The position numbers and the translations under genes were made by a program. Positions 8,301-18,158 of a stretch of DNA of 64,000 bases are shown here, one piece after another. The notes under the pieces are model-generated. The model worked only from the letters and a program-made list of their open reading frames with translations, was not told the DNA's origin and did not search any database. The stretch covers positions 1 through 64,000 of the forward strand of contig NZ_QGGH01000011.1 in the NCBI RefSeq assembly GCF_003148495.1. Direction: 5' to 3'. Each line of letters begins with the position of its first letter. Within the stretch, counting starts at the first letter, position 1. The DNA is from Mesorhizobium loti (GTDB taxonomy: Bacteria > Pseudomonadota > Alphaproteobacteria > Rhizobiales > Rhizobiaceae).

Positions 8301-9303
8301 CGGTTTCGACAGCGACGACGTCACCGGCAAGCCATTCGCCTCGCTGTTTGCGATCGAAAGCCAGCGCGCGGCGCGCGACTACCTCAACGGACTGTCCGAG
8401 CCTGGCGTGGCGAGCGTCATGAATGACGGCCGCGAGGTGATCGGGCGCGAGGCGCAGGGGCGCTTCATCCCGCTGTTCATGACCATTGGCCGGCTGCCCA
8501 ACGATAGCGGCTTCTGCGCTGTCGTGCGCGACATCACGCAGTGGAAGCGGGCCGAAGAGGATTTGACGCAAGCGCGTGCGGTGGCCGAGCGCGCGTCTTC
8601 ACAGAAGACCGATTTCCTCGCCCGCATCAGCCACGAGATCCGCACCCCGCTCAACGCCATCATCGGCTTTTCCGAACTGATGGTCGACGAGAAGTTCGGA
8701 CCTGTCGCCAATGACCGTTACCGCGACTATCTGCGCGACATCAACCGCTCGGGCAATCATGTGCTCGACCTGGTCAACGACCTGCTCGACATCTCGAAGA
8801 TCGAAGCCGGCCAGCAGGAGATGGCCTACGAGGCGGTGTCGCTCAACGACACACTGGCCGAGACGGTGGCGATGATGCAGCCGCAGGCCAACCGCGAACG
8901 CGTCATCATCCGCTCCAGCTTCGCTTCGCGGCTGCCGGAAGTGGTGGCCGACCTGCGCAGCGTGCGCCAGATCGCGCTCAACATCCTGTCGAATGCCATC
9001 CGTTACACCCAGGCCGGTGGCCAGGTGATCGTCTCGACCGCCTATGAGACATCGGGCGACGTCGTCATGCGGGTACGCGACACCGGCATCGGCATGAGCC
9101 AGGCCGAGATCGAGCAAGCGCTGAAACCGTTCAAGCAGATCAACGCGCTGAAGCGTGGGCGCGGCGACGGCACGGGCCTTGGATTGCCGCTGACAAAGGC
9201 GATGGTGGAAGCCAACCGCGCCCGATTCACCATCAACTCGACACCGGGAGAAGGCACTCTGGTCGAGGTCGCCTTCCCGTCGACCCGCGTGCTCGCGGAA
9301 TAG
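5344..9303 (+). CDS. cbrA: CbrA/PdhS-family PAS sensor histidine kinase
   Basis: A 1319-residue soluble kinase with no membrane segments. In order: an N-terminal PAS-like domain (about 20-110), an acidic Ala/Pro/Glu-rich linker (about 205-375), a PAS domain (about 380-490), a second long acidic linker (about 500-820), two more PAS domains (about 838-1070), HisKA with ISHEIRTPLNAIIGFSE (His1097), and HATPase with DTGIGM and GDGTGLGLPL boxes. The HisKA sequence (FGPVANDRYRDYLRDINRSG) is typical of PleC/DivJ-type PdhS kinases acting on DivK. In S. meliloti CbrA, encoded between phaP1 and acsA2, controls cell cycle and envelope. The order here supports the same identity. It is longer than Brucella PdhS (about 1000), the excess being linker. 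Confidence 0.88.
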   Translation: MPSEYSFLDVAVLDAVRQRFAAGDAIAILSADLEQVIWANGPGAAMFGYPDIEAIIGASAQLPLIARRQIMATSGFPEIGSDRAIMVRLATGLTSRAVSFLASAVTMPDAEKAIMLAVPAAQTGSRSAGEIAARAISGFTEDGHFIAFVDAGGHVEAASEGFSALGILPETLAALVADVAAESDRIVKRLVPGRTVSYPAGLARLTEERHLLVVIDEDQLDDKAAADDSVVEALQPAPTETAAPESTIAQPEPDQDNRPTVDSEHPAAAVDEPSVAEAAETKSVPAEPENVHTAEQPAETADNDPGSADGTPAQHDHWYFNAGEDDAQRTDRPAATEPVEPPGTLPEVAAENPTQDDTKAAAPLERPVARSIDRTAAPVRFVWRTDAEGKFSALSPEFTDIVGKPAADVIGRRFRDVAATFGLDPSGEISGLLERRDTWSGRSVLWPVVGTDLKIPVDLAALPVYGRSRAFEGFRGFGVARASDAVVDPEAIGMALVPNGEAPATPEPQAVEPALEQPKAEEPKAEDAQALDPFKGEVPALTIVPKQERRFADKVIRLAEHRQPANDKGLSTLERSAFREIGERLKKDSAPVEPAETEKHGLESFGEATTETSAEPLAETADVPTAKAEASVEAAGDPTHASEITAAEPENEPVEPSDVDAEDERDLARLDGGHLDEAAREEPSEPNVTGSLLDYAGHDDDGGPVADNSDEAPVSEPVAAKPEITKPVAAGEEPAGADATHDAVDDDSMTSADFRDAEDSEDWAQPDADGAVPDKEAAASAEETTSASDAVAARVERPRLQVPPLKTEGFVPSAFSVGDEHKAPDTSLLGKLPVPLLIHSGDQLHYANEEFLNLTGYEALDDLADAGGLGALFADPYADDGATDGTDRALRLKTRDGQEFPIEAILRSVPWRDGKALMLVVRRSGEDDAPAALHAVGDEQTQPDIPELKARIAEMRTIIDTATDGVVLIGRDGTIRSISRPAEALFGFDSDDVTGKPFASLFAIESQRAARDYLNGLSEPGVASVMNDGREVIGREAQGRFIPLFMTIGRLPNDSGFCAVVRDITQWKRAEEDLTQARAVAERASSQKTDFLARISHEIRTPLNAIIGFSELMVDEKFGPVANDRYRDYLRDINRSGNHVLDLVNDLLDISKIEAGQQEMAYEAVSLNDTLAETVAMMQPQANRERVIIRSSFASRLPEVVADLRSVRQIALNILSNAIRYTQAGGQVIVSTAYETSGDVVMRVRDTGIGMSQAEIEQALKPFKQINALKRGRGDGTGLGLPLTKAMVEANRARFTINSTPGEGTLVEVAFPSTRVLAE

Positions 9304-9328
9304 GCCAGCCCCGGTACCGATAAAAGAA

Positions 9329-9349
9329 AAGGCGCCCAAAGGACGCCTT
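9329..9349 (-). terminator. Terminator in the cbrA-acsA2 intergenic region, minus strand
   Basis: AAGGCG/CGCCTT stem (inner CC/GG extend it) followed on the minus strand by TTTTCTTTT. No T-tract follows on the plus strand, so it does not serve cbrA. It lies about 270 bp past the acsA2 stop, implying a long 3' UTR or an unseen small RNA from about 9480 to 9330. Nothing else is evident in 9304-9620. Confidence 0.6.
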
Positions 9350-9620
9350 AAGAGATGGGATTGCTGTCACAACGGGGGCTTGAGCGAATTCGGATCCTCC
9401 GGGGGCTGAGGAACGGGATTTCTCCCTCAAGTTGTATGCGACTATCGACGCCGGACGTTAACAACTCCTTACCGGCGCGGCGGAAAATTTACGAATGTGT
9501 ACCACTCGTGAAATCTAGGTAAATTCTACCGACATATTTGGTTAACCATGCCGGATAGTCTTTTTCATGCATGTCGGTGTCTCAAAACCGGGGTCACTTT
9601 CGAGCGACATGCATTAGCAG

Positions 9621-11591
<1,971 letters not shown>

Positions 11592-11723
11592 GATCGTTCC
11601 TCCACGGTCGCCATCGCTTATGCATATCGCAGCGCAGCAGAGCAAGATTTTGTTCGGTCAATGCGACCAGATGTGCGCAAATGCCATCGCCGGGCCATAA
11701 AGACTTGAAATGCCTCAGCCCTA

Positions 11724-11758
11724 AGTCGTAGTGACGACTGGAAGTCGTGGTGACGACT
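11724..11758. promoter_or_regulatory. Two tandem 16-bp palindromes between acsA2 and the AsmA gene
   Basis: AGTCGTAGTGACGACT (11724-11739) and AGTCGTGGTGACGACT (11743-11758) are each inverted repeats (AGTCGT/ACGACT, 4-bp centre) repeated at 19 bp. They lie in the divergent intergenic region, 133 bp from the acsA2 start and 52 bp from the AsmA start. This is what a double operator for a dimeric repressor looks like. I cannot name the factor. Confidence 0.5.
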
Positions 11759-11809
11759 GGGTTACGCCCGTCGGGCGATTTTTGTCGGAATGGAAGCATA
11801 CGGGGCGAT

Positions 11810-13663
11810 ATGCCATCATCTTTGATCCGGCGCGGAATATGGACGATCGGCGCTGCCGGTATCGTCATCGCGCTGGTGGTTGCCGCCCTGCCGCTGATCG
11901 CTTCCACCCGTATCGTGCGCGACCGCATCGCCTGGGAAATGAGTGCGTGGAGCGGCTTTCGGGTCGCCATCGAAGGTTCGCCGCGCATCGAGGTCTGGCC
12001 GACATTCCGCGCCATCCTGACCGATGTGACGCTCTCACAATGGACCGACACCGACGCGCCGCCGGTCGTCGAGGCAGAACGGGTCGAGGTCGACCTGTCC
12101 GCCATGGCGGCACTGCGCGGCGACGTGGTGTTTTCGACGGCGCGGCTGGTGCGGCCGACGATCCGGGTTCAGCGCACGCCAACCGGCCTCTTCCTGCCCG
12201 CCGTCCCGACCGGCGGGCGCATCACGCGCTCCATCGATACGGCCCGCCGCGTGGTCAATGCCGACCCCGCCAAGCCGGACCTCGACAAGCTGCCGGCCGA
12301 CACCTTCGGCACGGTGGAGTTCCGCGACGGCCGTATGGTGGCCTCCATTGCCGGCAAGGACGTCGAAATCCTGAGCAGTTTGACCGGCCAGGCGAATTGG
12401 GCGGCGATGAACAGCAATGCGACGCTGTCGGCAACAGGGATCTGGCGCGGCGAAAGCGTTGCGCTGGACGTCGCCTCGCCGAAACCGCTTGTGCTGTTTG
12501 CCGGCGGTACGGCGCCGCTCACGCTGTCCTTCAAGGCGGCACCCGCTACCTTCTCGTTCGATGGCACGGCCAGCATGTCCGAAAATACCTATTTCGACGG
12601 TCAGGCGAAATTCTCGGCACCCTCGCTGCGGCGTGTCCTGGAATGGTCGCAGGCCGGCATCGCTCCGGGTGCTGCGATCGGCTCGGTCAGCATTTCCAGC
12701 AAGATCACGGCGACCGGCGGGCGCGTCAAGTTCGACAACACGGCCATTGCCCTGGACAACAATCCGGGAATGGGTGCGCTGGACCTCTCGCTTGGCGAAG
12801 CACAGCCGGTGATCTCCGGCACGCTCGCTTTCGACACGCTCGACCTCAGATCGTTCCTGTCGGCCTTCACGCCGCTGGCGCCAACCGGAGGGGCGGGGCC
12901 TGGCGAAATCGACACCAGTTTCGCCGACAAGATCAACCTCGATCTGAGGTTGTCGGCAGCACACGCCACGGCGGGACCTATCCAGCTCGCCGATGTCGCC
13001 GCCACCGCCCAGGTCAAGGACGGTCTTTCCGTCTTCGACATCTCCGACGCCTCGGCCTTCGGCGGCAACATCCAGACCAGCCTTCGCTTCGACCGCAAGC
13101 CGGAAGGCTCGCAGGTCGAGATCCGGCTGCTGGCGTCCGACATTGACGGCGGTGCTTTCGGCACGGCGGCCGGAATGACCCGGCTGGTGCCGGTCGGCAC
13201 GGGTACCGTCTCGGTGATCCTCAAGGGACCGGGCAGAACCTGGGACTCCATCTTCGACAATGCCGACGGCTCAGTCTCGGCGACCTTTGGACCGGGTGCG
13301 TTGAGCAAGCTCAACCTGCCGGCCTTCCTCAAGCATACCGAGCAAGGCGGCTTCTTCGCGCTTGATGACGTCTCCGACGGAACGCTGCCGATCGACGGCG
13401 CCGAGATCAAGGCCAGCATTTCAAAGGGCGTGGCACGGATCGACAAGGCCGAGGCCAATTCGGCGAAGTACAAGATCTGGCTGTCCGGCATCGCGTCCTA
13501 CGCCGGCCGAGGACTGGCCTTGTCCGGTGGTGTCATTCAGGCGGACCAGGCGGCAACACAGACCAATGGTCAGCAAGGCCCCAACCAGTCGTCGTTCTTC
13601 GTCGGCGGGACCTGGAGCACGCCATTCATTTCCCCGATCAGCCGCGGCGTTTCGGGGGAATAG
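11810..13663 (+). CDS. AsmA-family envelope protein
   Basis: A protein of about 617 residues with an N-terminal membrane anchor (IWTIGAAGIVIALVVAALPL, residues about 10-28), then a large beta-rich periplasmic part with the AsmA/DUF748-type pattern (VEVDLSAMAALRGDVVFSTARLVRPTI; ILKGPGRTWDSIFDNADGSV; LSGIASYAGRGLALSGGV). Family members sit in the inner membrane with a long bridge-like periplasmic repeat and are linked to phospholipid transport and outer membrane integrity. I start at the ATG at 11810, just before the anchor, rather than upstream. Stop lies 20 bp from the convergent potI stop. Confidence 0.8.
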   Translation: MPSSLIRRGIWTIGAAGIVIALVVAALPLIASTRIVRDRIAWEMSAWSGFRVAIEGSPRIEVWPTFRAILTDVTLSQWTDTDAPPVVEAERVEVDLSAMAALRGDVVFSTARLVRPTIRVQRTPTGLFLPAVPTGGRITRSIDTARRVVNADPAKPDLDKLPADTFGTVEFRDGRMVASIAGKDVEILSSLTGQANWAAMNSNATLSATGIWRGESVALDVASPKPLVLFAGGTAPLTLSFKAAPATFSFDGTASMSENTYFDGQAKFSAPSLRRVLEWSQAGIAPGAAIGSVSISSKITATGGRVKFDNTAIALDNNPGMGALDLSLGEAQPVISGTLAFDTLDLRSFLSAFTPLAPTGGAGPGEIDTSFADKINLDLRLSAAHATAGPIQLADVAATAQVKDGLSVFDISDASAFGGNIQTSLRFDRKPEGSQVEIRLLASDIDGGAFGTAAGMTRLVPVGTGTVSVILKGPGRTWDSIFDNADGSVSATFGPGALSKLNLPAFLKHTEQGGFFALDDVSDGTLPIDGAEIKASISKGVARIDKAEANSAKYKIWLSGIASYAGRGLALSGGVIQADQAATQTNGQQGPNQSSFFVGGTWSTPFISPISRGVSGE

Positions 13664-13682
13664 GCCGCCGCGCTTTCCACCT

Positions 13683-14501
13683 TCAACCGCGCTGTGCGGC
13701 CCGTTCGTCGAGCTGGCGCTGCACCTCGCGCCGCTTGTTGGCAAGCGAGGCGATGATGACGCCAATCGCCACAACGGCAATCAGGATGGTGCAGGCGGCG
13801 TTGATCTCCGGCGTCACGCCGAGGCGAACCTGGCTGTAGATCTTCATCGGCAGCGTCGTAGCGCCCGGCCCGGAGGTGAAGCTGGCGATGACCAGATCGT
13901 CGAGCGACAGAGTGAAGGCCAGCATCCAGCCGGACACGATGGCCGGCATGATGACCGGCAGCGTGATCTGGAAGAAGGTCTTCACCGGCGTTGCGCCCAG
14001 ATCCATTGCGGCTTCCTCAAGCGAGCGATCGAAGGTGATGAGGCGCGACTGCACGACGACAGCGACGAAGCACATGGTCAGCGTGATGTGGGCGAGCGTC
14101 ACGGTGAGGAAGCCGCGGTCGAGGCCGACAGCAACGAAGAGCAGCAGCAGCGACAGGCCGGTGATGACTTCCGGCATGACCAGCGGCGCAAAGACCATGC
14201 CTGAAAAAAGCACCCTGCCCTTGAAGCGCGTGTAGCGGGTCAAAGTGAGTGCAGCCAGAGTGCCCAGCACCGTCGCAACGGTGGCCGAGATCAGGCCAAC
14301 ACGCGCCGTCACCCAGGTCGCGTCCATGAGGCCCTGGTTGTGGAACAGCGAGACGTACCATTTGGTCGAGAAACCGCCCCAGACAGTGACCAGTTTCGAC
14401 TCGTTGAAGGAGAAGACGATGAGCAGCACGATCGGCAAATAGAGAAAGGCAAAGCCAAGCACGATCGAGGTGATGTTGAAGCGGCTCCAGGTGGTGTTCA
14501 T
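13683..14501 (-). CDS. potI: Putrescine ABC transporter permease PotI
   Basis: A 272-residue inner-membrane permease with six predicted helices and the binding-protein-dependent EAA loop (EEAAMDLGATPVKTFFQITLP). It is the last gene of a four-gene minus-strand operon, starting 4 bp after the potH stop. With PotH it forms the channel for the PotG ATPase. Length and the WYVSLFHNQGLM motif fit the PotI/PotC group. Nearby putrescine breakdown genes support polyamine as substrate. Confidence 0.92.
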   Translation of the reverse strand: MNTTWSRFNITSIVLGFAFLYLPIVLLIVFSFNESKLVTVWGGFSTKWYVSLFHNQGLMDATWVTARVGLISATVATVLGTLAALTLTRYTRFKGRVLFSGMVFAPLVMPEVITGLSLLLLFVAVGLDRGFLTVTLAHITLTMCFVAVVVQSRLITFDRSLEEAAMDLGATPVKTFFQITLPVIMPAIVSGWMLAFTLSLDDLVIASFTSGPGATTLPMKIYSQVRLGVTPEINAACTILIAVVAIGVIIASLANKRREVQRQLDERAAQRG

Positions 14502-14505
14502 GAGG

Positions 14506-15480
14506 TCACCTGTCCATTTCTTGAGCGCGCGCCTGAGCCCGCTGGAAGAGCATGATCGGCACGATCAGCAGCAACAGCAGGATGACGGCCACGGCCGACG
14601 ACACCGGCCAGTCGCGATTGGCGAAGAACTCGTTCCACAGCGTCTTGCCGATCATCAGCGTCTGCGATCCGCCGAGCAGGTCGGGAATGACGAATTCGCC
14701 GACGGCCGGAATGAACACCAGCAGACAGCCGGCGATGACGCCGGGTAGCGACAGCGGGAAGGTGATCTTCCAGAAAGCGCTGGTCGGCGGGCAGCCGAGA
14801 TCCTTGGCCGCCTCGATCAGCGAATAATCCATCTTCTCGAGAGCGGAATAGAGCGGCAGCACCATGAACGGCAGGTAGGAATAGACGATACCGATGAAGA
14901 TTGCCGTATAGGTGTTGAGGATGATCAGCGGCTGGTGGATGACGCCGGTGGCAAGGAGCAGCTGATTGAGCAGCCCTTCGGGCTTGAGAATGCCGATCCA
15001 GGCGTAGACGCGGATCAGGAACGAGGTCCAGAACGGCAGGATCACCAGCATCAGCAAGGTTGGGCGGATGGTTGCCGGCGCGCGCGCCATGCCGTAGGCG
15101 ATCGGATAGCCGACTAGCAATGTCAGGACCGTCGAGATCGCGGCGATGATGACGCTGGTCACATAGGCGTTGAAGTAGAGCGCGTCCTGCGTCAGCCAGG
15201 TGTAGTTGTCGAGGCTGAGCTGTTTCAACTGGGCAAGGAACCCGGAAATGCCGCCGCTGAAATCGAGTGCCGGCGTATAGGGCGGAATGGCGATCGCCGT
15301 CTGCGACAGCGAGATCTTGAAGACGATGACGAACGGAATGAGGAAGAAGAACAGCAGCCAGACATAGGGGATGATGATGACCAGGCGGCCAAAGAAGGCA
15401 GCGCCCAGCCTGGCGAGGGCGGATTTGCCGGCATTGGTTGCCGGAGAGGCTGATGCGGTGGTGACGGCGGCGCTCGACAT
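14506..15480 (-). CDS. potH: Putrescine ABC transporter permease PotH
   Basis: A 324-residue permease. A short Ala-rich N-terminal tail precedes the first helix (IIIPYVWLLFFFLIPFVIVF) and five further membrane segments. The EAA loop reads IEAAKDLGCPPTSAFWKITFP, and FVIPDLLGGSQTLMIG is typical of PotB/PotH. It follows potG by 10 bp and precedes potI by 4 bp, so the three are co-translated. It pairs with PotI as the second half of the membrane channel. Confidence 0.92.
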   Translation of the reverse strand: MSSAAVTTASASPATNAGKSALARLGAAFFGRLVIIIPYVWLLFFFLIPFVIVFKISLSQTAIAIPPYTPALDFSGGISGFLAQLKQLSLDNYTWLTQDALYFNAYVTSVIIAAISTVLTLLVGYPIAYGMARAPATIRPTLLMLVILPFWTSFLIRVYAWIGILKPEGLLNQLLLATGVIHQPLIILNTYTAIFIGIVYSYLPFMVLPLYSALEKMDYSLIEAAKDLGCPPTSAFWKITFPLSLPGVIAGCLLVFIPAVGEFVIPDLLGGSQTLMIGKTLWNEFFANRDWPVSSAVAVILLLLLIVPIMLFQRAQARAQEMDR

Positions 15481-15489
15481 GCTCGCCCC

Positions 15490-16629
15490 CTACCGCGTCA
15501 GCACGACGCCGGCATCCGGCCGGAAGGAAACCCAGGCCCGGTCGTTCCAGCTCAACGGATCCTCGGTGATGCGGGCCGCGTTCATGGTGCTCGCGCGCAC
15601 CACCTGGCCGTCGTCCAGCCTGACGTGATAGACGGTCATGTCGCCGAGATAGGCGATGTCGTAGACCTCGCCCTCGATCGCGTTGACCGCCTCGGCCGGC
15701 TTCTTCGACGACACCTTGATCTTTTCCGGCCTGATGGCGAAGGTGACGGCCGTCCCGGCGCCGGCGGTACCGGCATTGTCAGTGCGGATGGTGATGCCAT
15801 TGCCGGCATCGATGCTGGCGCCGCCCGCCTCGCCACGCGCGATCTTGCCCTCGAACATGTTCACATTGCCGACGAAACCGGCGACGAAGCGCGACCCCGG
15901 CGCCTCGTAGACTTCGGCCGGCGTTGCCACCTGCATCACCTCGCCCTTGTCGATGATGGCGATGCGATCGGCCATCGTCATCGCCTCTTCCTGGTCGTGG
16001 GTGACGACGACGAAGGTCAGGCCGAGGTTCTGCTGCAGGTCCATCAGTTCGAACTGCGTTTCCTCGCGCAGTTTCTTGTCCAATGCGCCGAGTGGCTCGT
16101 CGAGCAGCAACACCTTCGGCCGCTTGGCGACCGAGCGGGCGAGCGCTACGCGTTGGCGCTGGCCCCCGGACAGCTGATGCGGCTTGCGCTTGGCGAACTG
16201 CTCGAGCTTGACCAGCTTCAGCATCTCGGCAACGCGCGACGCGATCTCGGGCTTCGGCATGCCGTCCTGCTTGAGGCCAAAGGCAATGTTGTTCTCGACC
16301 GTCATGTGCGGGAACAGCGCATAGGACTGGAACATCATGTTGACCGGCCGCCGGTAGGGCGGGATGCCACGCATATCCTGCCCATCGAGCAGGATGCGGC
16401 CGGCTGTCGGCTCCTCGAAGCCGGCGAGCATCCTGAGCAGCGTCGATTTTCCGCAGCCAGAGGCGCCGAGCAGAGCGAAGAACTCGCGCTCGAAGATGGT
16501 CAGCGACAGATTGTTGACGGCGGTGAAGTCACCGAACTTCTTAGTGACGTTGTCGAACTGGATGTATGGCTTGGCGTTCGGGTCGTTCCACGGCGCAAAA
16601 TCCCTGCGGATGCTGCCAAGCGATTTCAT
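15490..16629 (-). CDS. potG: Putrescine ABC transporter ATPase PotG
   Basis: A 379-residue ABC ATPase with Walker A GASGCGKST, signature LSGGQRQRVALARS, Walker B VLLLDEP, the H-loop VTHDQEEAMTMADR, and a C-terminal TOBE/OB domain (about 290-379) as in the PotA/PotG group. The KKFGDFTAVNNLSL opening and IPPYRRPVNMMFQSYALFPH Q-loop stretch are characteristic. A perfect 13-bp hairpin precedes it on the transcript, so expression is probably lower than that of the potF binding protein. Confidence 0.94.
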   Translation of the reverse strand: MKSLGSIRRDFAPWNDPNAKPYIQFDNVTKKFGDFTAVNNLSLTIFEREFFALLGASGCGKSTLLRMLAGFEEPTAGRILLDGQDMRGIPPYRRPVNMMFQSYALFPHMTVENNIAFGLKQDGMPKPEIASRVAEMLKLVKLEQFAKRKPHQLSGGQRQRVALARSVAKRPKVLLLDEPLGALDKKLREETQFELMDLQQNLGLTFVVVTHDQEEAMTMADRIAIIDKGEVMQVATPAEVYEAPGSRFVAGFVGNVNMFEGKIARGEAGGASIDAGNGITIRTDNAGTAGAGTAVTFAIRPEKIKVSSKKPAEAVNAIEGEVYDIAYLGDMTVYHVRLDDGQVVRASTMNAARITEDPLSWNDRAWVSFRPDAGVVLTR

Positions 16630-16670
16630 GTCCCACTCCGTCCTGATTCTTGCTTCTTGCCCCAGAAAGA

Positions 16671-16700
16671 ATGGTCCCGGCAGGTGGCTGCCGGGACCAT
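16671..16700 (-). promoter_or_regulatory. Intercistronic hairpin between potF and potG
   Basis: ATGGTCCCGGCAG and CTGCCGGGACCAT form a perfect 13-bp stem with a 4-nt loop, starting 11 nt after the potF stop and followed by TTCTTTCT on the minus strand. Such structures after the binding-protein gene of an ABC operon usually stop part of transcription or protect the upstream mRNA, giving more binding protein than membrane parts. Confidence 0.75.
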
Positions 16701-16710
16701 GTCAGATTGC

Positions 16711-17808
16711 TTACTGGCCAGTAACGATCTTGGTCCAAGTGCGCGTGATCACGCGCTGGGTCTTGGGATCGTATGGCGAGACGGTGTAGAGCTTCTGTAT
16801 CGTCTCGGCATCGGGATAGACCGAAGGATCATCCAACAGTGCCTTGTCGACGAATTGCTGCGACGCCTTGTTGCCGTTGGCGTAGAGCACGTAATTCGAC
16901 GACTTGGCGATAACTTCCGGCTTCATCATGTAATTGATGAACTCGAGCGCCTCCGCGACATGCGGCGCGTCGGCAGGGATCGCCATCTGGTCGAACCACA
17001 TCTGAGCGCCCTCCTTCGGCACGGAATAGCCGATCTCGACGCCTTGCTTGGCCTCGACCGCGCGGTTGCGGGCCTGGAACACGTCACCCGACCAGCCGAC
17101 CGCCAGGCAGATATCGCCGTTGGCGAGCGCGTTGATGTATTCGGAGGAGTGGAACTTCCTGATATAAGGCCGGACCTTGAGCAAAGCCTCCTCGGCCTTG
17201 GCGATGTCATCTGATGACGTGCTGTTCGGGTCGAGGCCGAGATATTTCAGTGCCGCCGGGATGATGTCGGCTGGCGAGTCCAGCACATAGACGCCGCAGT
17301 CCTTCAACTTGGCTAGGCTGTCGGGATTGAAGAAGACATCCCAGCTGTCGATCTTGTCGGTGCCGAGTGCCGCCTGCACCTTCTTGATGTTGTAGCCGAG
17401 ACCAACGGTACCCCACATGTAGTTGACCGAGTATTCGTTGCCGGGGTCATATTTGGCGGTGCGCTCCGAAACCGTGTCCCACATGTTGGAAATGTTCGGC
17501 AGCTTCGACTTGTCGAGCTTCTGGAACACCCCGGCCTGGATCTGGCGCGCAAGGAAATTGCCGCTGGGCACGACGACGTCATAACCGCTGCCGCCAGCAA
17601 GCAGCTTGGTTTCAAGGATTTCGTTGGAATCGAAGGTGTCGTAGACGACCTTGATGCCGGTTTCCTTGGTGAAATCGTCGATGATCGAACTGTCGATATA
17701 GTCCGACCAGTTGAAGACGTTGACGACACGGTCTTCGGCGTGACCGCCGACGGTGAAAAGCGTCAGAAATGCCGAGGTTGCCGAAAGCCAGAGCGCTTTG
17801 CGGATCAT
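16711..17808 (-). CDS. potF: Putrescine-binding periplasmic protein PotF
   Basis: A 365-residue periplasmic binding protein with a Sec signal peptide (MIRKALWLSATSAFLTLFTV, cleavage after GGHA). The mature start is VVNVFNWSDYIDSSIIDDF, the hallmark of spermidine/putrescine receptors. Other PotF blocks are YDVVVPSGNFLARQI, GVYVLDSPADIIPAALKYLG and AVGWSGDVFQARNRA. AAAGGAGA sits ahead of the ATG. It is the first gene of the potFGHI operon. With puuA and puuB about 8 kb away the substrate is most likely putrescine, although specificity cannot be read with certainty. Confidence 0.94.
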   Translation of the reverse strand: MIRKALWLSATSAFLTLFTVGGHAEDRVVNVFNWSDYIDSSIIDDFTKETGIKVVYDTFDSNEILETKLLAGGSGYDVVVPSGNFLARQIQAGVFQKLDKSKLPNISNMWDTVSERTAKYDPGNEYSVNYMWGTVGLGYNIKKVQAALGTDKIDSWDVFFNPDSLAKLKDCGVYVLDSPADIIPAALKYLGLDPNSTSSDDIAKAEEALLKVRPYIRKFHSSEYINALANGDICLAVGWSGDVFQARNRAVEAKQGVEIGYSVPKEGAQMWFDQMAIPADAPHVAEALEFINYMMKPEVIAKSSNYVLYANGNKASQQFVDKALLDDPSVYPDAETIQKLYTVSPYDPKTQRVITRTWTKIVTGQ

Positions 17809-18158
17809 GCTATTCTCCTTTGGTGAGTGTTCCTTCGCCGGCTCGTCGCGGAAGCCGCGCGACCGGGCATTTGTTTCAGACTATTGAGCTTTCCAAGGGG
17901 CGACAAGCGCGAACTGCCGACACTATGCAGGCGGTTCGATGAGCGACAAGAGATTGCTCTGTGTCCCTGCGGCGGCTTGGGAGGCGTGCCTATGCCGTCA
18001 GAGGCTTTCGCCATGGCGCGGGCAGAGATACGACGATATGGTCCGGTCTCGATCTGACCGGCTGGGAGACTTGGCAAGATACGCCTGTCTTGTTGTTGCC
18101 GTATTCCCAGCCTGCCCGCGCGGCTACGAAGTTGTCAATGGCAAAGCTGCGCGCCGCC
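17809..18158. other. Intergenic region upstream of potF, no gene seen
   Basis: About 350 bp between the end of the DMT exporter gene and potF, both on the minus strand. It must hold the pot operon promoter. Only shadow reading frames with poor composition occur, and I see no strong repeat, palindrome or RNA structure. Confidence 0.4.

Noticed and set aside
15625..17214. 529-codon plus-strand frame opposite potG and potF
   Set aside because: Antisense shadow spanning two well-supported genes.
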